Below are positions 8,938 to 18,302 of a DNA stretch of 57,381 bases, one piece after another. The DNA is taken from assembly GCA_025356275.1 (NCBI GenBank), contig JANXUK010000074.1:1-57381 (forward strand), read 5' to 3'. Every line of letters starts with the position of its first letter. Position 1 is the stretch's first letter. Below the pieces are notes generated by a model that did not search any database, was not told the DNA's origin, and saw only the letters and a list, made by a program, of their open reading frames with translations. A program made the position numbers and the translations under genes. The stretch is from Sphingomonadales bacterium (GTDB lineage Bacteria; Pseudomonadota; Alphaproteobacteria; Sphingomonadales; Sphingomonadaceae).

Positions 8938-9040
8938 TGCAACGCCCGGACTCCAATTTAAGCCGAATTACCATTGCCGATTGCGGGCTCCGCACAATCG
9001 TGAAAAAGCGAGCCAACAAGAATTCCGGGAGGGGATGAGG
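8938..9040 (+). CDS. Possible 33-aa peptide before a terminator
   Basis: A short frame begins with ATG at 8938 and ends in TGA just inside the stem of the terminator at 9038. It encodes a basic 33-residue peptide ending VKKRANKNSGRG. No strong Shine-Dalgarno is seen. Its only support is position: about 130 bp separate the DUF475 stop from the terminator, more than a simple 3' end needs. It could equally be an untranslated RNA tail. Confidence 0.2.
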
Positions 9041-9070
9041 GCGGCCTAAATGGTCGCCCTTTTCTTTTGC
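9038..9070 (+). terminator. Rho-independent terminator
   Basis: The stem AGGGCGGCC (9038-9046) pairs with GGTCGCCCT (9052-9060) around the loop TAAAT, and a T-rich tail (TTTTTCTTTT) follows. It terminates rightward transcription from panB-DUF475 or from a short transcript in the 8912-9037 gap. Confidence 0.8.
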
Positions 9071-9092
9071 GGATCAGGGCTTTCGTTGCCCG

Positions 9093-10463
9093 TTAGCTGT
9101 TCAGATCATACTGCTTGAGCAGATCATACAGCGTCGGCCGGCTGATCCCCAGCATCCGTGCCGTGCCCGAGATATTGCCCTCGCTGCGGGCCAGCGCGTG
9201 GCGGATCACCTTGCGGTCGCTATGCTCGCGCGCGGCCTTCAGGTTGAGCGGCGCCGCCTCCCCGTCCTCGCGGCTGGCAAGATCGAGATCGCTGGCCGAG
9301 ATCATCTTGCTGTCGGCCATGATTACCGCGCGTTTGACCCGGTTTTCCAGCTCGCGGACGTTGCCCGGCCACGGCCAGCTGTCGATCGCGGCTAGCGCGT
9401 CGGCGGCAAAGCCCTTGACCGACGGGTTCATCTCGCGGGCAAACCGCGCCAGAAACGCCTTGCCGAGCAGCGTGGCGTCGCCGGGGCGCTCCGCCAGACT
9501 GGGAATTTTGACGACGATTTCCGCCAGGCGATAGAACAGATCCTCGCGGAAGCGGGCCTGCGCGATCATCGCCTCCAGGTTCTGATGCGTCGCGCAGACA
9601 ATCCGCGTATTGACCGCGATCGATTTGCGCCCGCCGATCCGCTCGATCACGCGTTCCTGCAGGAATCGCAGCAACTTAACCTGCAATTGCAGCGGGATGT
9701 CGCCAACCTCGTCGAGGAACAGCGTGCCGCCGTCGGCCATCTCGATCTTGCCCTCGGTGGTCTTGACCGCGCCGGTGAACGCGCCTTTTTCGTGGCCGAA
9801 CAGCTCGGCCTCCAGCAGGTTTTCCGGGATCGCGGCGCAATTGATCGCCACAAAGGCTTTGTCGCGCCGGTCGCTGGCCTCGTGCAGACCGCGCGCCAGC
9901 AGCTCCTTGCCGGTGCCGCTGGCGCCCAGCAGCATGACCGAGACGTTGGTGTTGGCCACCCGCTCGATCGTGCGCGCCACCCGCAGCATCTCGGGCGCGG
10001 CAGTGATCAGCGCGCCCAAAACCCGGTTATCCGGCCCGGCGCGCGCGGCGAGGCTGCGGTTTTCGGCCTCGATGCGGTGCAGTTCGAAGGCGCGGCGGAC
10101 GATCAGGCCGATCTCCTCCATCTTCACCGGCTTGTGGTAGAAATCATAGGCACCGCGCGCGATGGCGTTCAGTGCGCTGTCCTTGGCTTCATGCCCGCTG
10201 GCAACGATGACCTTGGTGTCGGGTTTGAGCGCCATGATCGCGTCGAGCACGGCAAAGCCCTCGGTTGTGCCGTCGGGGTCTGGCGGCAGGCCAAGGTCGA
10301 GCGTCACGACCGCGGGCTCCTCGGCCCGCAGCGCGGCCAACGCGGCGGCGCGGTCACCGGCGATGATCACATCGAAATCCTCATAGGCCCATTTGAGCTG
10401 AGCCTGGAGGCCGGGATCGTCCTCCACGACCAGCAGTTTGGGTTTTGCGGATGCGTCGGACAT
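9093..10463 (-). CDS. prsR: PEP-CTERM-box response regulator PrsR (sigma-54 activator)
   Basis: This is an NtrC-type regulator of 456 residues. The receiver domain carries EDD at 14-16 and phospho-acceptor Asp56. The AAA+ domain has Walker A GASGTGKE and the sigma-54 contact loop GAFTGA. The C-terminal Fis helix reads SGTARMLGISRPTLYDLLK. The receiver closely follows the PrsR pattern (DLGLPPDPDGTTEGF). Family knowledge puts PrsR with the kinase PrsK in control of exopolysaccharide and PEP-CTERM genes carrying an upstream sigma-54 box. Its start lies two bases from the prsK stop, so prsK and prsR are probably one transcript. Confidence 0.92.
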   Translation of the reverse strand: MSDASAKPKLLVVEDDPGLQAQLKWAYEDFDVIIAGDRAAALAALRAEEPAVVTLDLGLPPDPDGTTEGFAVLDAIMALKPDTKVIVASGHEAKDSALNAIARGAYDFYHKPVKMEEIGLIVRRAFELHRIEAENRSLAARAGPDNRVLGALITAAPEMLRVARTIERVANTNVSVMLLGASGTGKELLARGLHEASDRRDKAFVAINCAAIPENLLEAELFGHEKGAFTGAVKTTEGKIEMADGGTLFLDEVGDIPLQLQVKLLRFLQERVIERIGGRKSIAVNTRIVCATHQNLEAMIAQARFREDLFYRLAEIVVKIPSLAERPGDATLLGKAFLARFAREMNPSVKGFAADALAAIDSWPWPGNVRELENRVKRAVIMADSKMISASDLDLASREDGEAAPLNLKAAREHSDRKVIRHALARSEGNISGTARMLGISRPTLYDLLKQYDLNS

Positions 10464-10465
10464 GA

Positions 10466-12610
10466 TCAGGCCACTCTTGGTTGGGTGATGTCGGTGGTAG
10501 CGGCCGCAGCGGCACGGTCGAGCAGCAGGCGGATGACGAAGCGGGTGCCCATGCCCTCGCGCGATTCGACCTCCAGCCTTCCGTGCATGCCGCGCACCAA
10601 CTCGCGCGCTTCATAGGCGCCGATGCCGAACCCGCCGGGCTTGGACGATTCGAACGGGCGGAACAGGCGGGTGCGCAGAAATTCAGGCGACATGCCGTGG
10701 CCGGAGTCCACGATCTCGATCCGGCCATACGGATCGTCGGCCGACAGGCTGATGAACACCGGCATCTCGCCGCTGCTCGCGTCGATGCCGTTTTGCACCA
10801 GATGGCGCAGAACCTGTTCGATGGCGTGGCGGCTGCCGGTGACGAGGCAGGGCTCGCGCTCGATCACGGTGACGCGGCGGCCCTCGCCATAGCTGGCGGC
10901 AACCTCGCGGGAGAGCGCGCCGAGATCAACTGCTTCGGTCCGCGCCTCGGTCCCGCCGCCATATCGCGACAGGCGCGCCAGCAAGCCGCCCAGCCGGTCC
11001 GCCGAACTGCGCAAAGTGACCAGCATATCGGCGCGGAACGCCGGGTTTTCGGCATGACGCTCGGCATTGCCGGCGAGCAGGCTGAGCTGGCTGGCGAGGT
11101 TCTTGATGTCGTGCATGACAAAGGCGATGCGGCGGTTGAAATCATCGAAACGCGCCGCCTCGGCCAGCGCCTGTTGGCCATTGTGCTCGGCCAGGAAGCT
11201 GGCGAGTTGCTGACCCACGACGCGCAGCAGGTCGAAATCCTCCCAATCAAGCCGCCGGGCCTGTGGCGGCCTGGCCAGCACCACCGCACCGACCAGCCGC
11301 TCATAATGCAGCAGCGGCACCAGCGCCCATGCTCGCGGATCTTCGGCCAGCCACTCGGGCACCGCGAAATCGGCGGCTTCCTCGGCCACGCCGGGGCGCA
11401 GCGATGTGGGCGCGCCGCTGCGATGCTCGTCGAGATCGAGGATGAATTCATGACGCTCCAGAAAGCCGATCGCGCCCAAAGGCAGCGCGCAGGGCGGCAC
11501 ATCGGCGGTGGGCCACTGCCAGCGCTCGGCCAGCACCAGATCGCCGGCATCGTCGGGCACCAGCAGCAGCCCCGCCGGGCTCTCGGTAATATCGGCCAGC
11601 GCCTGGATCACGCGCGCGTGCAGCGGCGCGGCGTTCTCGGCCTTGCAGCCGATGGTATGGGTGAAGCGCAGCCACTCCCCCCGGTAATCATATCGGTGCT
11701 GAAACAGATGCTTGGCCAGCATCACCCGCAGCCACCCGCGCATCCGCCGCGACGGCAGCACCAGCACGGCGGCCACCGTCGCCGCCAGCAAAAAGCCGAA
11801 TTGCAACCAGCGCGCGAAATCACCGCCGGTATCGGCCAGCCACTGCGCCACCGCGACCATCGCAAAGAAATAGGCGCCGATCACCAGCAGCGACACCGAA
11901 CGGAACGCCGCCGCACGCGATGGGCGCAGGCGCAGCTGCTCCCCGCCGCGCAGCGCGCCGAACGCTATGGAGATCGCAAAACCGACGTCGACGACGCCGT
12001 GGATCGCGGCCAAAGGCTCGGGCCAGCGGTTGCCGAGATAGGCGACGGTATAAAGGTTGAGATCGAACACCCACACCAGCGCCAGCGCCAGCGACGGCCA
12101 GCGCAGCATCCGCCGGGCCGCTCCATCGGCACCGATATACAGATTATGGACCAGCATCAGCGAGCCAACCACCCCCAGCATCGCCAGCATGATGTTGAAA
12201 TGGAAAAACAGCATCGTGGTCGGGGCCGAGGCGGTGATCCGCGATTCGAGGAACACCGCGCCCGGTTGCAACAGATTGACCAGAGCCAGCACCAGCACCA
12301 CCGGGCGGACCGGGGTGACGCTGGTATGGCGCCCGTCGCTGGCGAACAGGCGGTAGATCGCGACCAGATACGCCAGGTTGCGCAGCGCCGAGGCGCATTG
12401 GCTGGGCAGGCTGAACCCGCCCGCCACCGCCACCGCCAGACACCAGCCGGCGGTCAGCATCAGGCTGGCGATGATCGCCGGGCCAGCCGTGCCAAAGCGG
12501 TCGCGCCGGCGCCACAACATCGCCGCCACCGTTGCCGAGGCGCAGGCCCCCGCAAGGTGCGTGGACGTGGCGACATGCTGCCAGATCGCCGATCCGGCGG
12601 AGGCGATCAT
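10466..12610 (-). CDS. prsK: XrtA/PEP-CTERM system histidine kinase PrsK
   Basis: PrsK is a 714-residue membrane sensor kinase, partner of PrsR. The N-terminal 270 residues form about eight hydrophobic helices, followed by a GAF-like region. The phospho-acceptor box is of the unusual type RRIAFVMHDIKNLASQ. The ATPase domain shows HLVQNGIDAS, DSGHGMSPEF and GFGIGAYEAREL. The length and membrane-GAF-HisKA layout match the PrsK family. It overlaps the upstream glycosyltransferase gene by four bases, a sign of translational coupling. The signal it senses is unknown. Confidence 0.92.
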   Translation of the reverse strand: MIASAGSAIWQHVATSTHLAGACASATVAAMLWRRRDRFGTAGPAIIASLMLTAGWCLAVAVAGGFSLPSQCASALRNLAYLVAIYRLFASDGRHTSVTPVRPVVLVLALVNLLQPGAVFLESRITASAPTTMLFFHFNIMLAMLGVVGSLMLVHNLYIGADGAARRMLRWPSLALALVWVFDLNLYTVAYLGNRWPEPLAAIHGVVDVGFAISIAFGALRGGEQLRLRPSRAAAFRSVSLLVIGAYFFAMVAVAQWLADTGGDFARWLQFGFLLAATVAAVLVLPSRRMRGWLRVMLAKHLFQHRYDYRGEWLRFTHTIGCKAENAAPLHARVIQALADITESPAGLLLVPDDAGDLVLAERWQWPTADVPPCALPLGAIGFLERHEFILDLDEHRSGAPTSLRPGVAEEAADFAVPEWLAEDPRAWALVPLLHYERLVGAVVLARPPQARRLDWEDFDLLRVVGQQLASFLAEHNGQQALAEAARFDDFNRRIAFVMHDIKNLASQLSLLAGNAERHAENPAFRADMLVTLRSSADRLGGLLARLSRYGGGTEARTEAVDLGALSREVAASYGEGRRVTVIEREPCLVTGSRHAIEQVLRHLVQNGIDASSGEMPVFISLSADDPYGRIEIVDSGHGMSPEFLRTRLFRPFESSKPGGFGIGAYEARELVRGMHGRLEVESREGMGTRFVIRLLLDRAAAAATTDITQPRVA

Positions 12611-13992
12611 CGCGCACCCTCATTCCACAAGACCACCCGCAGCGTCTGCAGGATGATCAGCATATCAAGGAACGGTGTGTAATTCTTGACGTAATAGAGA
12701 TCGTATTCGAGCTTGTGCCGCGAATCCTCGATCGATGCGCCATAGGGGTAATTGACCTGCGCCCAGCCGGTGATACCGGGCTTCACCATGTGGCGCTCGG
12801 CGTAATAGGGCAGCTTTTCCTCCAGGTCGGCGACGAATTCGGGGCGCTCGGGGCGCGGGCCGACAAAACTCATCTCGCCCTTCAGCACGCTCCATGCCTG
12901 GGGCAGTTCGTCGACGCGGACCTTGCGGATAAAGCGCCCGACGCGGGTAACGCGCGGGTCGTTCTTGACCGCCCATTGCGCGCCGCCGGCTTCGGCATCG
13001 GTGCCCATCGAGCGCAATTTGATGAGTTCAAAGCTTTGCCCATAGAGGCCGACGCGGCTCTGGCGGAAGAATGCGGGGCCTTTGCTGTCCAGCTTTACCG
13101 CCACGGCGAACACCGCGATGATCGGCGCGGTGACGACCAGCAAGAGGATGCTGGCGGCGATATCGAACAGCCGCTTGGCGGCGCTGGACAGGATGCGGCC
13201 CGAGGAAAATCCGTCGGAAAAAATCAGCCAGCTGGGGTTGAGCGTGTCGAGATCGACGCGGCCGGTCTCACGCTCCATAAAGCTGGAAAATTCATTGACA
13301 TGGACACCGGCGGTCTTGATCCGCAGCAAATCCTTGAGCGGCAAGGCATTGCGCCGCTCCTCCAGCGCCAGCACGACCTCGCTGACCCCCAGATTTTCGA
13401 CGTGACGCTTGAGGTTGTGGATCGCGTTTCGTGAGATCGCCTCCTCGACCGCCGGGCGTTCCTCGCTCATCCCGACATAGCCGACGATGGCGAACCCTGC
13501 CTCGCGCTGGTCGCCCAGATCGCGCAGCCGCTGCGCCCGCATCCCCGCGCCCAGCACCAGCACGCGGCGGCGGAACGTGGACGCGCCCAGCATCGCACCG
13601 ACCAGCAGGCGGTTCAGCACCAGCAGCGCAATCGCCGAAAGCATCGCATAGAGCAGCGTCGAGCGCCAGAAATCATGCCCGCCGATCGCCGAATTGAGCA
13701 CCGCCAGCGCAATGATCCCCAGCGATACCGCCACCAGCAGCCGCGCCGAGGCAAACCGCACCGAACGCAAGGCATCGGCGCCATACACGCCCACCGCGAT
13801 CATCGCGGTCAGCATCAGCAGGGTGAAACCAACCAGCGGCGCGGCGCGAACCCCGAACCCATCGAGCATCACGCCCATCTCGTCCGCGCGCAGCCGCCAC
13901 GCGAAATCGCCCGCCGCCATCAGCAGCAGCAGATCGACCAGCCCCAGCAGGATCACCGCATGCGGGATGTAATGTTTGAACAGGCGGACCAT
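12607..13992 (-). CDS. TIGR03013-type XrtA/PEP-CTERM system sugar-phosphate transferase
   Basis: This 461-residue polyprenyl-phosphate hexose-1-phosphate transferase of the WcaJ/ExoY superfamily is expected to start exopolysaccharide repeat units on the lipid carrier. Five N-terminal hydrophobic segments (to about residue 130) and a Rossmann-like domain precede the catalytic domain. That domain holds [33 protein letters not shown] and [10 protein letters not shown]. The direct link to prsK and prsR matches the family's known context. No exosortase, chain-length or export genes for the system are in this window. Confidence 0.9.
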   Translation of the reverse strand: MVRLFKHYIPHAVILLGLVDLLLLMAAGDFAWRLRADEMGVMLDGFGVRAAPLVGFTLLMLTAMIAVGVYGADALRSVRFASARLLVAVSLGIIALAVLNSAIGGHDFWRSTLLYAMLSAIALLVLNRLLVGAMLGASTFRRRVLVLGAGMRAQRLRDLGDQREAGFAIVGYVGMSEERPAVEEAISRNAIHNLKRHVENLGVSEVVLALEERRNALPLKDLLRIKTAGVHVNEFSSFMERETGRVDLDTLNPSWLIFSDGFSSGRILSSAAKRLFDIAASILLLVVTAPIIAVFAVAVKLDSKGPAFFRQSRVGLYGQSFELIKLRSMGTDAEAGGAQWAVKNDPRVTRVGRFIRKVRVDELPQAWSVLKGEMSFVGPRPERPEFVADLEEKLPYYAERHMVKPGITGWAQVNYPYGASIEDSRHKLEYDLYYVKNYTPFLDMLIILQTLRVVLWNEGAR

Positions 13993-14157
13993 GATACCGA
14001 TCGAGCAGCGTCCAGCCCTCCTGCGGGCCTTGGCTCAATATCTAGCGGCGAGGTGTGAAATGTCGGTAAATTTGACAGGTGTTTTGCGGCGTGAGCAGAC
14101 GAATTCGTCCGATTTTGGCCAGTCGCGATGGTTACACTGCCGGGCGGGGTGACAGGA

Positions 14158-14766
14158 TCAGAAGCATTCTCGCGCCAGGAACCCGCGCGCCTCGGCGTCG
14201 ATCACCGCGGCGTGGCCATAATGGGGATGGTCGATCACCAGCATCGCGGCGCCGCCACCCGTGTCCTGACCGCTGCGCCATGCCGCGATCGCCGAGGGGG
14301 TGAAATCAAAGTGGAGGAAATGGACCGCGCTGGCCTTGTTGTCGTGCTCGCGGGTACGTGACACGTCGCCTTCGGGGCGCGCGGGGATGCGTTCTCCGCA
14401 GACATGGATGGCGATATGGTCCTCGATGCCGCCGATGCTGCGCAAAAACGCGTCGCGCCGGTCAGGATCGGGGATCTCGAAAAACAGCGTCGCGGTCAGT
14501 TCACGGCCCTTGGGCACCAACGGGTCATAGGCGGCCAGTTCGTCGGCCAGTTGCTCCGCCCCGCCCTTTTCGATCCGCAGCATCTCCTGAATTTGCAGCC
14601 ACATCGAATCCCACACCTCAAAGGTCAGCATCGCATGCGGGCCGACCGGCAGCCGGGTCAGCTGCTTGCGCAGGATCGCCTCCTGCTTCTTGTCGGCGCG
14701 GATTTCCTCGTAATGCGCCAGCGGCAGGATATCGGCAGCGGTGATGGTGCGTTGGTCACGGGGCAT
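14158..14766 (-). CDS. DUF3501 family protein
   Basis: The 202-residue soluble protein matches the DUF3501 family (MPRDQRTITAADILPLAHYEEIRADKK at the start, WLQIQEMLRIEKGG in the middle). The biochemical role of the family is not established. It is the third gene of a minus-strand set with rubrerythrin and an HdrD-like Fe-S protein, an arrangement that recurs in proteobacteria. That points to a role in peroxide defence or a linked redox process, by inference only. The gene lies 14 bp after the Fe-S protein. Confidence 0.88.
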   Translation of the reverse strand: MPRDQRTITAADILPLAHYEEIRADKKQEAILRKQLTRLPVGPHAMLTFEVWDSMWLQIQEMLRIEKGGAEQLADELAAYDPLVPKGRELTATLFFEIPDPDRRDAFLRSIGGIEDHIAIHVCGERIPARPEGDVSRTREHDNKASAVHFLHFDFTPSAIAAWRSGQDTGGGAAMLVIDHPHYGHAAVIDAEARGFLARECF

Positions 14767-14780
14767 GTTGGTGGTCCTGA

Positions 14781-16106
14781 TTACAAATCATACGCCAGCG
14801 CCATCACCTCGATCGGGTGACCGATGCGGGGCGGCGGGGTGTCGCCATTGGCGGCAATGACCTGCCGCAGATGCGGGCCGGCCAGCGGGCATTCGCTGAC
14901 CATCAGATCGGGGTTGCCCTTGACCATGGTGCGCGCGGCGGGCTTGCCGAGTTGAACGGCGCGTTCGAAATTACCCTTGAATATCCCCCATTTGCCGCCG
15001 TGGCCGGAGCAACGCTCGGTCAGGGCGGGCTTGGCGCCGGGGATCATGCGCAGCATCTCCATCGCCTTTGGGCCCATGTTTTGCGCGCGCGCGTGGCAGG
15101 CAAAATGGACGCCGATGCTTTTGGCCATCGGCGCGATGGGGGCAAGGCCGGCGTCCTTGGACAGGCGCACGATATATTCCGAAACGTCGAAGCTGTGGCG
15201 CGCCAGCAGCGCGACATCCGTGCTGTCCGGCTCGATCAGCGGCCATTCGAACTTGAGCATCAGCGCGCAACTGGTGGTCAGCGGCACGATGTCCCAACCC
15301 TCGGCGATCAGCGGCGCGAAGAACCCCGATATGCGCAGCGCCGCGCTGGCGACCTTCGCCATATCGCCATTCTCAAGGCTGGGCATCGCGCAGCAATCGG
15401 GGTGCTCGACGCGCACGGTCAGCCCATTATGCGCCAACACTTTGATCGCTGCAGCGCCCGGCGTGCCATCGTTGAAATTGTCGTGACAGCCGGCATAGAG
15501 CACCACTTTACGGCCGAAAGACGGGCCATCGGGGTTGGGCGCGGGGATGATGCCGGGGCCCTGCTTGACCAGCGGGATCTCCAGGAATTTGGGCAGGTGC
15601 GCGTGGCGGTCGATGCCGATGGTGGTCTGCATCAGCGGCCGGGTCAGCGCGTTGCCCTGCTGCGTCGCCCAATTGGCCAGCGGCGCGGCGAGCGAGCCGA
15701 TGGTGCCGTTGCGACCCATCTTGGCCAGCTCGCGGTCGGCCAGCGAGGTCTGGCCCTTGCGGTTTTCCACCGCGCGGTGCCGGAGCATCAGGTGGGGGAA
15801 ATCAAGCTCGAACGGATGGGGCGGCACATACGGGCACTTGGTCATAAAACACATGTCGCATAGCGTGCAGGCATCGACGACCGCCGTCAGTTGCGTCGGG
15901 GTCAGGTCCTCGATCAGTTCATTGGGCGCCTCATCGACCGCGTCGAACAGGATCGGGAAGCTGTCGCACAGGTTGAAGCAGCGGCGGCAGCCGTGGCAGA
16001 TGTCGAACACGCGGCGCATCTCGGCGTCAAGCGCGGCTTCGTCATACCACGCCTCGTCCCGCCACGGGATGACGTGGCGAGTGGGCGCACCAAGGCTGCC
16101 TTCCAT
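14781..16106 (-). CDS. HdrD/GlpC-like iron-sulfur oxidoreductase
   Basis: The 441-residue protein has two N-terminal [4Fe-4S] ferredoxin-type motifs, CHGCRRCFNLC and CTLCDMCFMTKCP. The C-terminal half carries CCG-type cysteine clusters (AGCHDNFND with HPDCCAMP, and FACHARAQNMGPKAMEML with ERCSGHGG), the arrangement of heterodisulfide reductase subunit D and GlpC. It probably passes electrons between a membrane or cytosolic donor and a partner, but the partner is not coded alongside as in glpABC. Its place between rubrerythrin and DUF3501 suggests it serves rubrerythrin-linked peroxide reduction. Confidence 0.88.
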   Translation of the reverse strand: MEGSLGAPTRHVIPWRDEAWYDEAALDAEMRRVFDICHGCRRCFNLCDSFPILFDAVDEAPNELIEDLTPTQLTAVVDACTLCDMCFMTKCPYVPPHPFELDFPHLMLRHRAVENRKGQTSLADRELAKMGRNGTIGSLAAPLANWATQQGNALTRPLMQTTIGIDRHAHLPKFLEIPLVKQGPGIIPAPNPDGPSFGRKVVLYAGCHDNFNDGTPGAAAIKVLAHNGLTVRVEHPDCCAMPSLENGDMAKVASAALRISGFFAPLIAEGWDIVPLTTSCALMLKFEWPLIEPDSTDVALLARHSFDVSEYIVRLSKDAGLAPIAPMAKSIGVHFACHARAQNMGPKAMEMLRMIPGAKPALTERCSGHGGKWGIFKGNFERAVQLGKPAARTMVKGNPDLMVSECPLAGPHLRQVIAANGDTPPPRIGHPIEVMALAYDL

Positions 16107-16132
16107 GGCGCGGGCTCCGTCGTAAAATGGGA

Positions 16133-16162
16133 GGCCGGCCTCCCGCTTGGGAGAGGCCGGCC
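16133..16162 (-). terminator. Attenuator-like hairpin between rubrerythrin and the Fe-S gene
   Basis: GGCCGGCCTCCC (16133-16144) pairs with GGGAG-A-GGCCGGCC (16149-16162) around a 4-base loop, a stem of about 12 bp with one bulge. Read on the minus strand it is followed by a weak T stretch. It lies between the first and second genes of the set, so it may let rubrerythrin be expressed more strongly than the downstream genes. Confidence 0.45.
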
Positions 16163-16171
16163 GGTAAGGGC

Positions 16172-16597
16172 TCAGACTTCGGTCAGCAGCGTATCGAGCG
16201 TGCGCTGAAACTTGCCGGCGTGGCTCTTCTCGGCCTTGCCGAGGGTCTCGAACCAGTCGGCGATTTCCTCAAAGCCTTCCTCGCGCGCAGCCTTGGCCAT
16301 GCCGGGGTACATGTCGGTATATTCATGCGTCTCGCCAGCGACTGAGGCCTTGAGGTTGGCGACCGTGTCACCGATCGGCAGGCCGGTGGCGGGATCGCCC
16401 GAGGCCTCCAGATATTCGAGGTGGCCATGCGCGTGGCCGGTCTCGCCCTCGGCAGTGGAGCGGAACACCGCGGCAACGTCATTATGACCCTCGATGTCGG
16501 CCTTCTGCGCGAAATAGAGATAGCGGCGGTTGGCCTGGCTTTCGCCAGAAAAAGCGGCCTTGAGGTTTTCCTCGGTGCGTGAGCCCTTGAGTTCCAT
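16172..16597 (-). CDS. Rubrerythrin family protein
   Basis: This 141-residue protein has the four-helix diiron fold of rubrerythrin, with paired ligand motifs [17 protein letters not shown] and [12 protein letters not shown], and later [13 protein letters not shown] and AEKSHAGKF. The C-terminal rubredoxin-like CxxC domain of classical rubrerythrins is missing, so this is the short erythrin form. Family members reduce hydrogen peroxide. The ATG at 16597 is preceded by AAGGAA, which is better placed than the upstream ATG at 16633. An attenuator-like hairpin follows the gene, then the Fe-S and DUF3501 genes. Confidence 0.9.
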   Translation of the reverse strand: MELKGSRTEENLKAAFSGESQANRRYLYFAQKADIEGHNDVAAVFRSTAEGETGHAHGHLEYLEASGDPATGLPIGDTVANLKASVAGETHEYTDMYPGMAKAAREEGFEEIADWFETLGKAEKSHAGKFQRTLDTLLTEV

Positions 16598-16766
16598 GAT
16601 ATGCGTTCCTTCCCGGTGGTGATGACCCGGCATGCATGAACCCGTGCCGACGCAAAGGCCATCCGATTTTTCTTATGCTGAAAATCGCCTAAAGCGATTA
16701 CTCGGCGGCGATGGGCGCGCGAAAGCGTTTTGTTGCGCGGCGCTCGCTGGCCGAGCTCGCGTCAAT

Positions 16767-16851
16767 TGGTGCCCCCGGCCCGAATCGAACGGGCACTCCT
16801 TGCGGAACCGCATTTTGAGTGCGGCGCGTCTACCAGTTCCACCACGGGGGC
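16767..16851 (-). tRNA. tRNA-Leu (anticodon CAA)
   Basis: This is an 85-nt class II tRNA with acceptor GCCCCCG pairing with CGGGGGC, a long variable arm and encoded CCA. The anticodon loop context ACTCAAAAT gives CAA, reading TTG codons. Confidence 0.96.
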
Positions 16852-16892
16852 ACGCCGCGAAGCCTATAGCGCGTGCGGCGCCGGGCGCAAGA

Positions 16893-17714
16893 TCAGGCTT
16901 TGAGACTCTGAACGATCACCTTGTGCAGCCGCGAATGCAGCGCGTCATTGCCGGCCAGCACCTCGGCGTCGCAGATCGGCAGCGAGGTGCCGCGCCAGTC
17001 GGTGACGAAGCCGCCCGCCTCGCGCACCAGCAGGCAGCCGGCGGCCGTGTCCCAGCACGATAGCCCGGTCTCCCAGAAGCCCTCGTAGCGTCCGGCGGCG
17101 ACCCATGCCAGATCGAGCGACGCCGCGCCGAACCGGCGGATGCCCGCGACCTGCGGCGCCAGCGCGCCATAGATCCGCGTCCATTCCGCGCTGTCGCCGT
17201 GGCCTGCAAACGGGATGCCGGTGGCGATCAGGCTCTCATCCAGATGCCGCCGTGCCGATACGCGCAGCCGCCGCGATTGCAGCCACGCGCCACGATTCTT
17301 CTCGGCCCAATAGCTTTCGTCGGTAATCGGCTGATAGACGATGCCGGCTATGACATCGCCCCAACCCTTGCCGTCCGCGCGCGGCTCCTGCACCGCGATC
17401 GAGATCGCGAAATGGGGAATGCCGTGGAGGAAATTGCTGGTCCCATCGAGCGGATCGATGATCCAGCGCGGCTTGGTCGGGTCGCCGGGGATGTCCCCGC
17501 CCTCCTCCATGATAAAGCCCCAGTCGGGCCGCGCCGCCAGCAATTCGTCATAGATCGTGCGTTCGGCGTTCTGGTCCGCCTTGGAGACGAAATCTGCGGG
17601 GCCCTTGCGGCTGACCTGGAGATGCTCGACCTCGCCGAAATCACGCCGCAAGCGTTGGCCGGCCTTGCGCGCGGCTTTTTCCATGATGCGGATGAGGCCT
17701 GATATGGCTGACAT
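16893..17714 (-). CDS. Inositol monophosphatase family protein
   Basis: This 273-residue Mg2+-dependent sugar-phosphate phosphatase shows the family motifs EEGGDIPG near residue 70, WIIDPLDGTSNFLHG near residue 85 and the C-terminal WDTAAGCLLVREAGG. The group includes SuhB, CysQ and histidinol-phosphatase relatives, so the natural substrate is uncertain. It lies nine bases downstream of efp on the same strand, and the two are likely co-transcribed, as in many alphaproteobacteria. Confidence 0.92.
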   Translation of the reverse strand: MSAISGLIRIMEKAARKAGQRLRRDFGEVEHLQVSRKGPADFVSKADQNAERTIYDELLAARPDWGFIMEEGGDIPGDPTKPRWIIDPLDGTSNFLHGIPHFAISIAVQEPRADGKGWGDVIAGIVYQPITDESYWAEKNRGAWLQSRRLRVSARRHLDESLIATGIPFAGHGDSAEWTRIYGALAPQVAGIRRFGAASLDLAWVAAGRYEGFWETGLSCWDTAAGCLLVREAGGFVTDWRGTSLPICDAEVLAGNDALHSRLHKVIVQSLKA

Positions 17715-17723
17715 AAGGCGCCC

Positions 17724-18287
17724 TCAATCCGCCTTTTTCACATAGGACCGCGCATAGACGTCGACCACGATGCGCGTACCGCTGCCGATATGCGGCGGCA
17801 CCATCACCCGCACACCATTGTCGAGCAGCGCGGGCTTGAACGAGGACGAGGCGGTCTGGCCCTTTACCACCGCATCGGCCTCCACAATCAGCGCCTCGAC
17901 ATATTCGGGCAGCTCAACCGAGATCGGGCGGTCATCATACATTTCGAGCAGCACCGTCATCCCGTCCTGCAAAAATGCGGCGGCATCGCCCAGCAGGTCG
18001 CTCGGCAAGGTGATCTGGTCGTAGTTTTCCACGTCCATGAACACCAGATCCTCACCCTCGGCATAGAGGAACTGAAAATCCTTGGTATCGAGCCGGACCT
18101 TTTCAATGGTATCCTGGCTGCGGAAACGGACATTGGTCTTGCGTCCGTCGATCAGATTCTTCATCTCGACCTGCATGAAGGCGCCGCCCTTGCCCGGTTG
18201 GGTGTGTTGGGTTTTGGCGACCTTCCAGATGCCTTTTTCATATTCAAGAATGTTGCCGGGACGAATGTCCACGCCGCTGATCTTCAT
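17724..18287 (-). CDS. efp: Translation elongation factor P
   Basis: EF-P rescues ribosomes stalled on polyproline stretches. The 187 residues comprise a KOW-like domain I and two OB domains, ending in the signature [26 protein letters not shown]. The tip of domain I reads [10 protein letters not shown], placing a lysine at residue 33. This is the position that is lysylated in EpmA-type systems (the Arg-type rhamnosylated form is excluded). The start at 18287 (MKISGVDI) is chosen because it matches the family N-terminus. An ATG for a divergent gene begins only 15 bp away. Confidence 0.96.
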   Translation of the reverse strand: MKISGVDIRPGNILEYEKGIWKVAKTQHTQPGKGGAFMQVEMKNLIDGRKTNVRFRSQDTIEKVRLDTKDFQFLYAEGEDLVFMDVENYDQITLPSDLLGDAAAFLQDGMTVLLEMYDDRPISVELPEYVEALIVEADAVVKGQTASSSFKPALLDNGVRVMVPPHIGSGTRIVVDVYARSYVKKAD

Positions 18288-18302
18288 GGGGATATGCCTT
18301 CG

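Noticed and set aside
10481-12682. A 733-codon open frame on the plus strand
   Set aside because: It is antisense to prsK, whose domains are recognisable. Composition is that of a shadow frame.
14041-14157. A sigma-54 promoter near TTGACAGGTGTTTTGC
   Set aside because: The -24 GG is not present and the sequence points away from the minus-strand prs genes.
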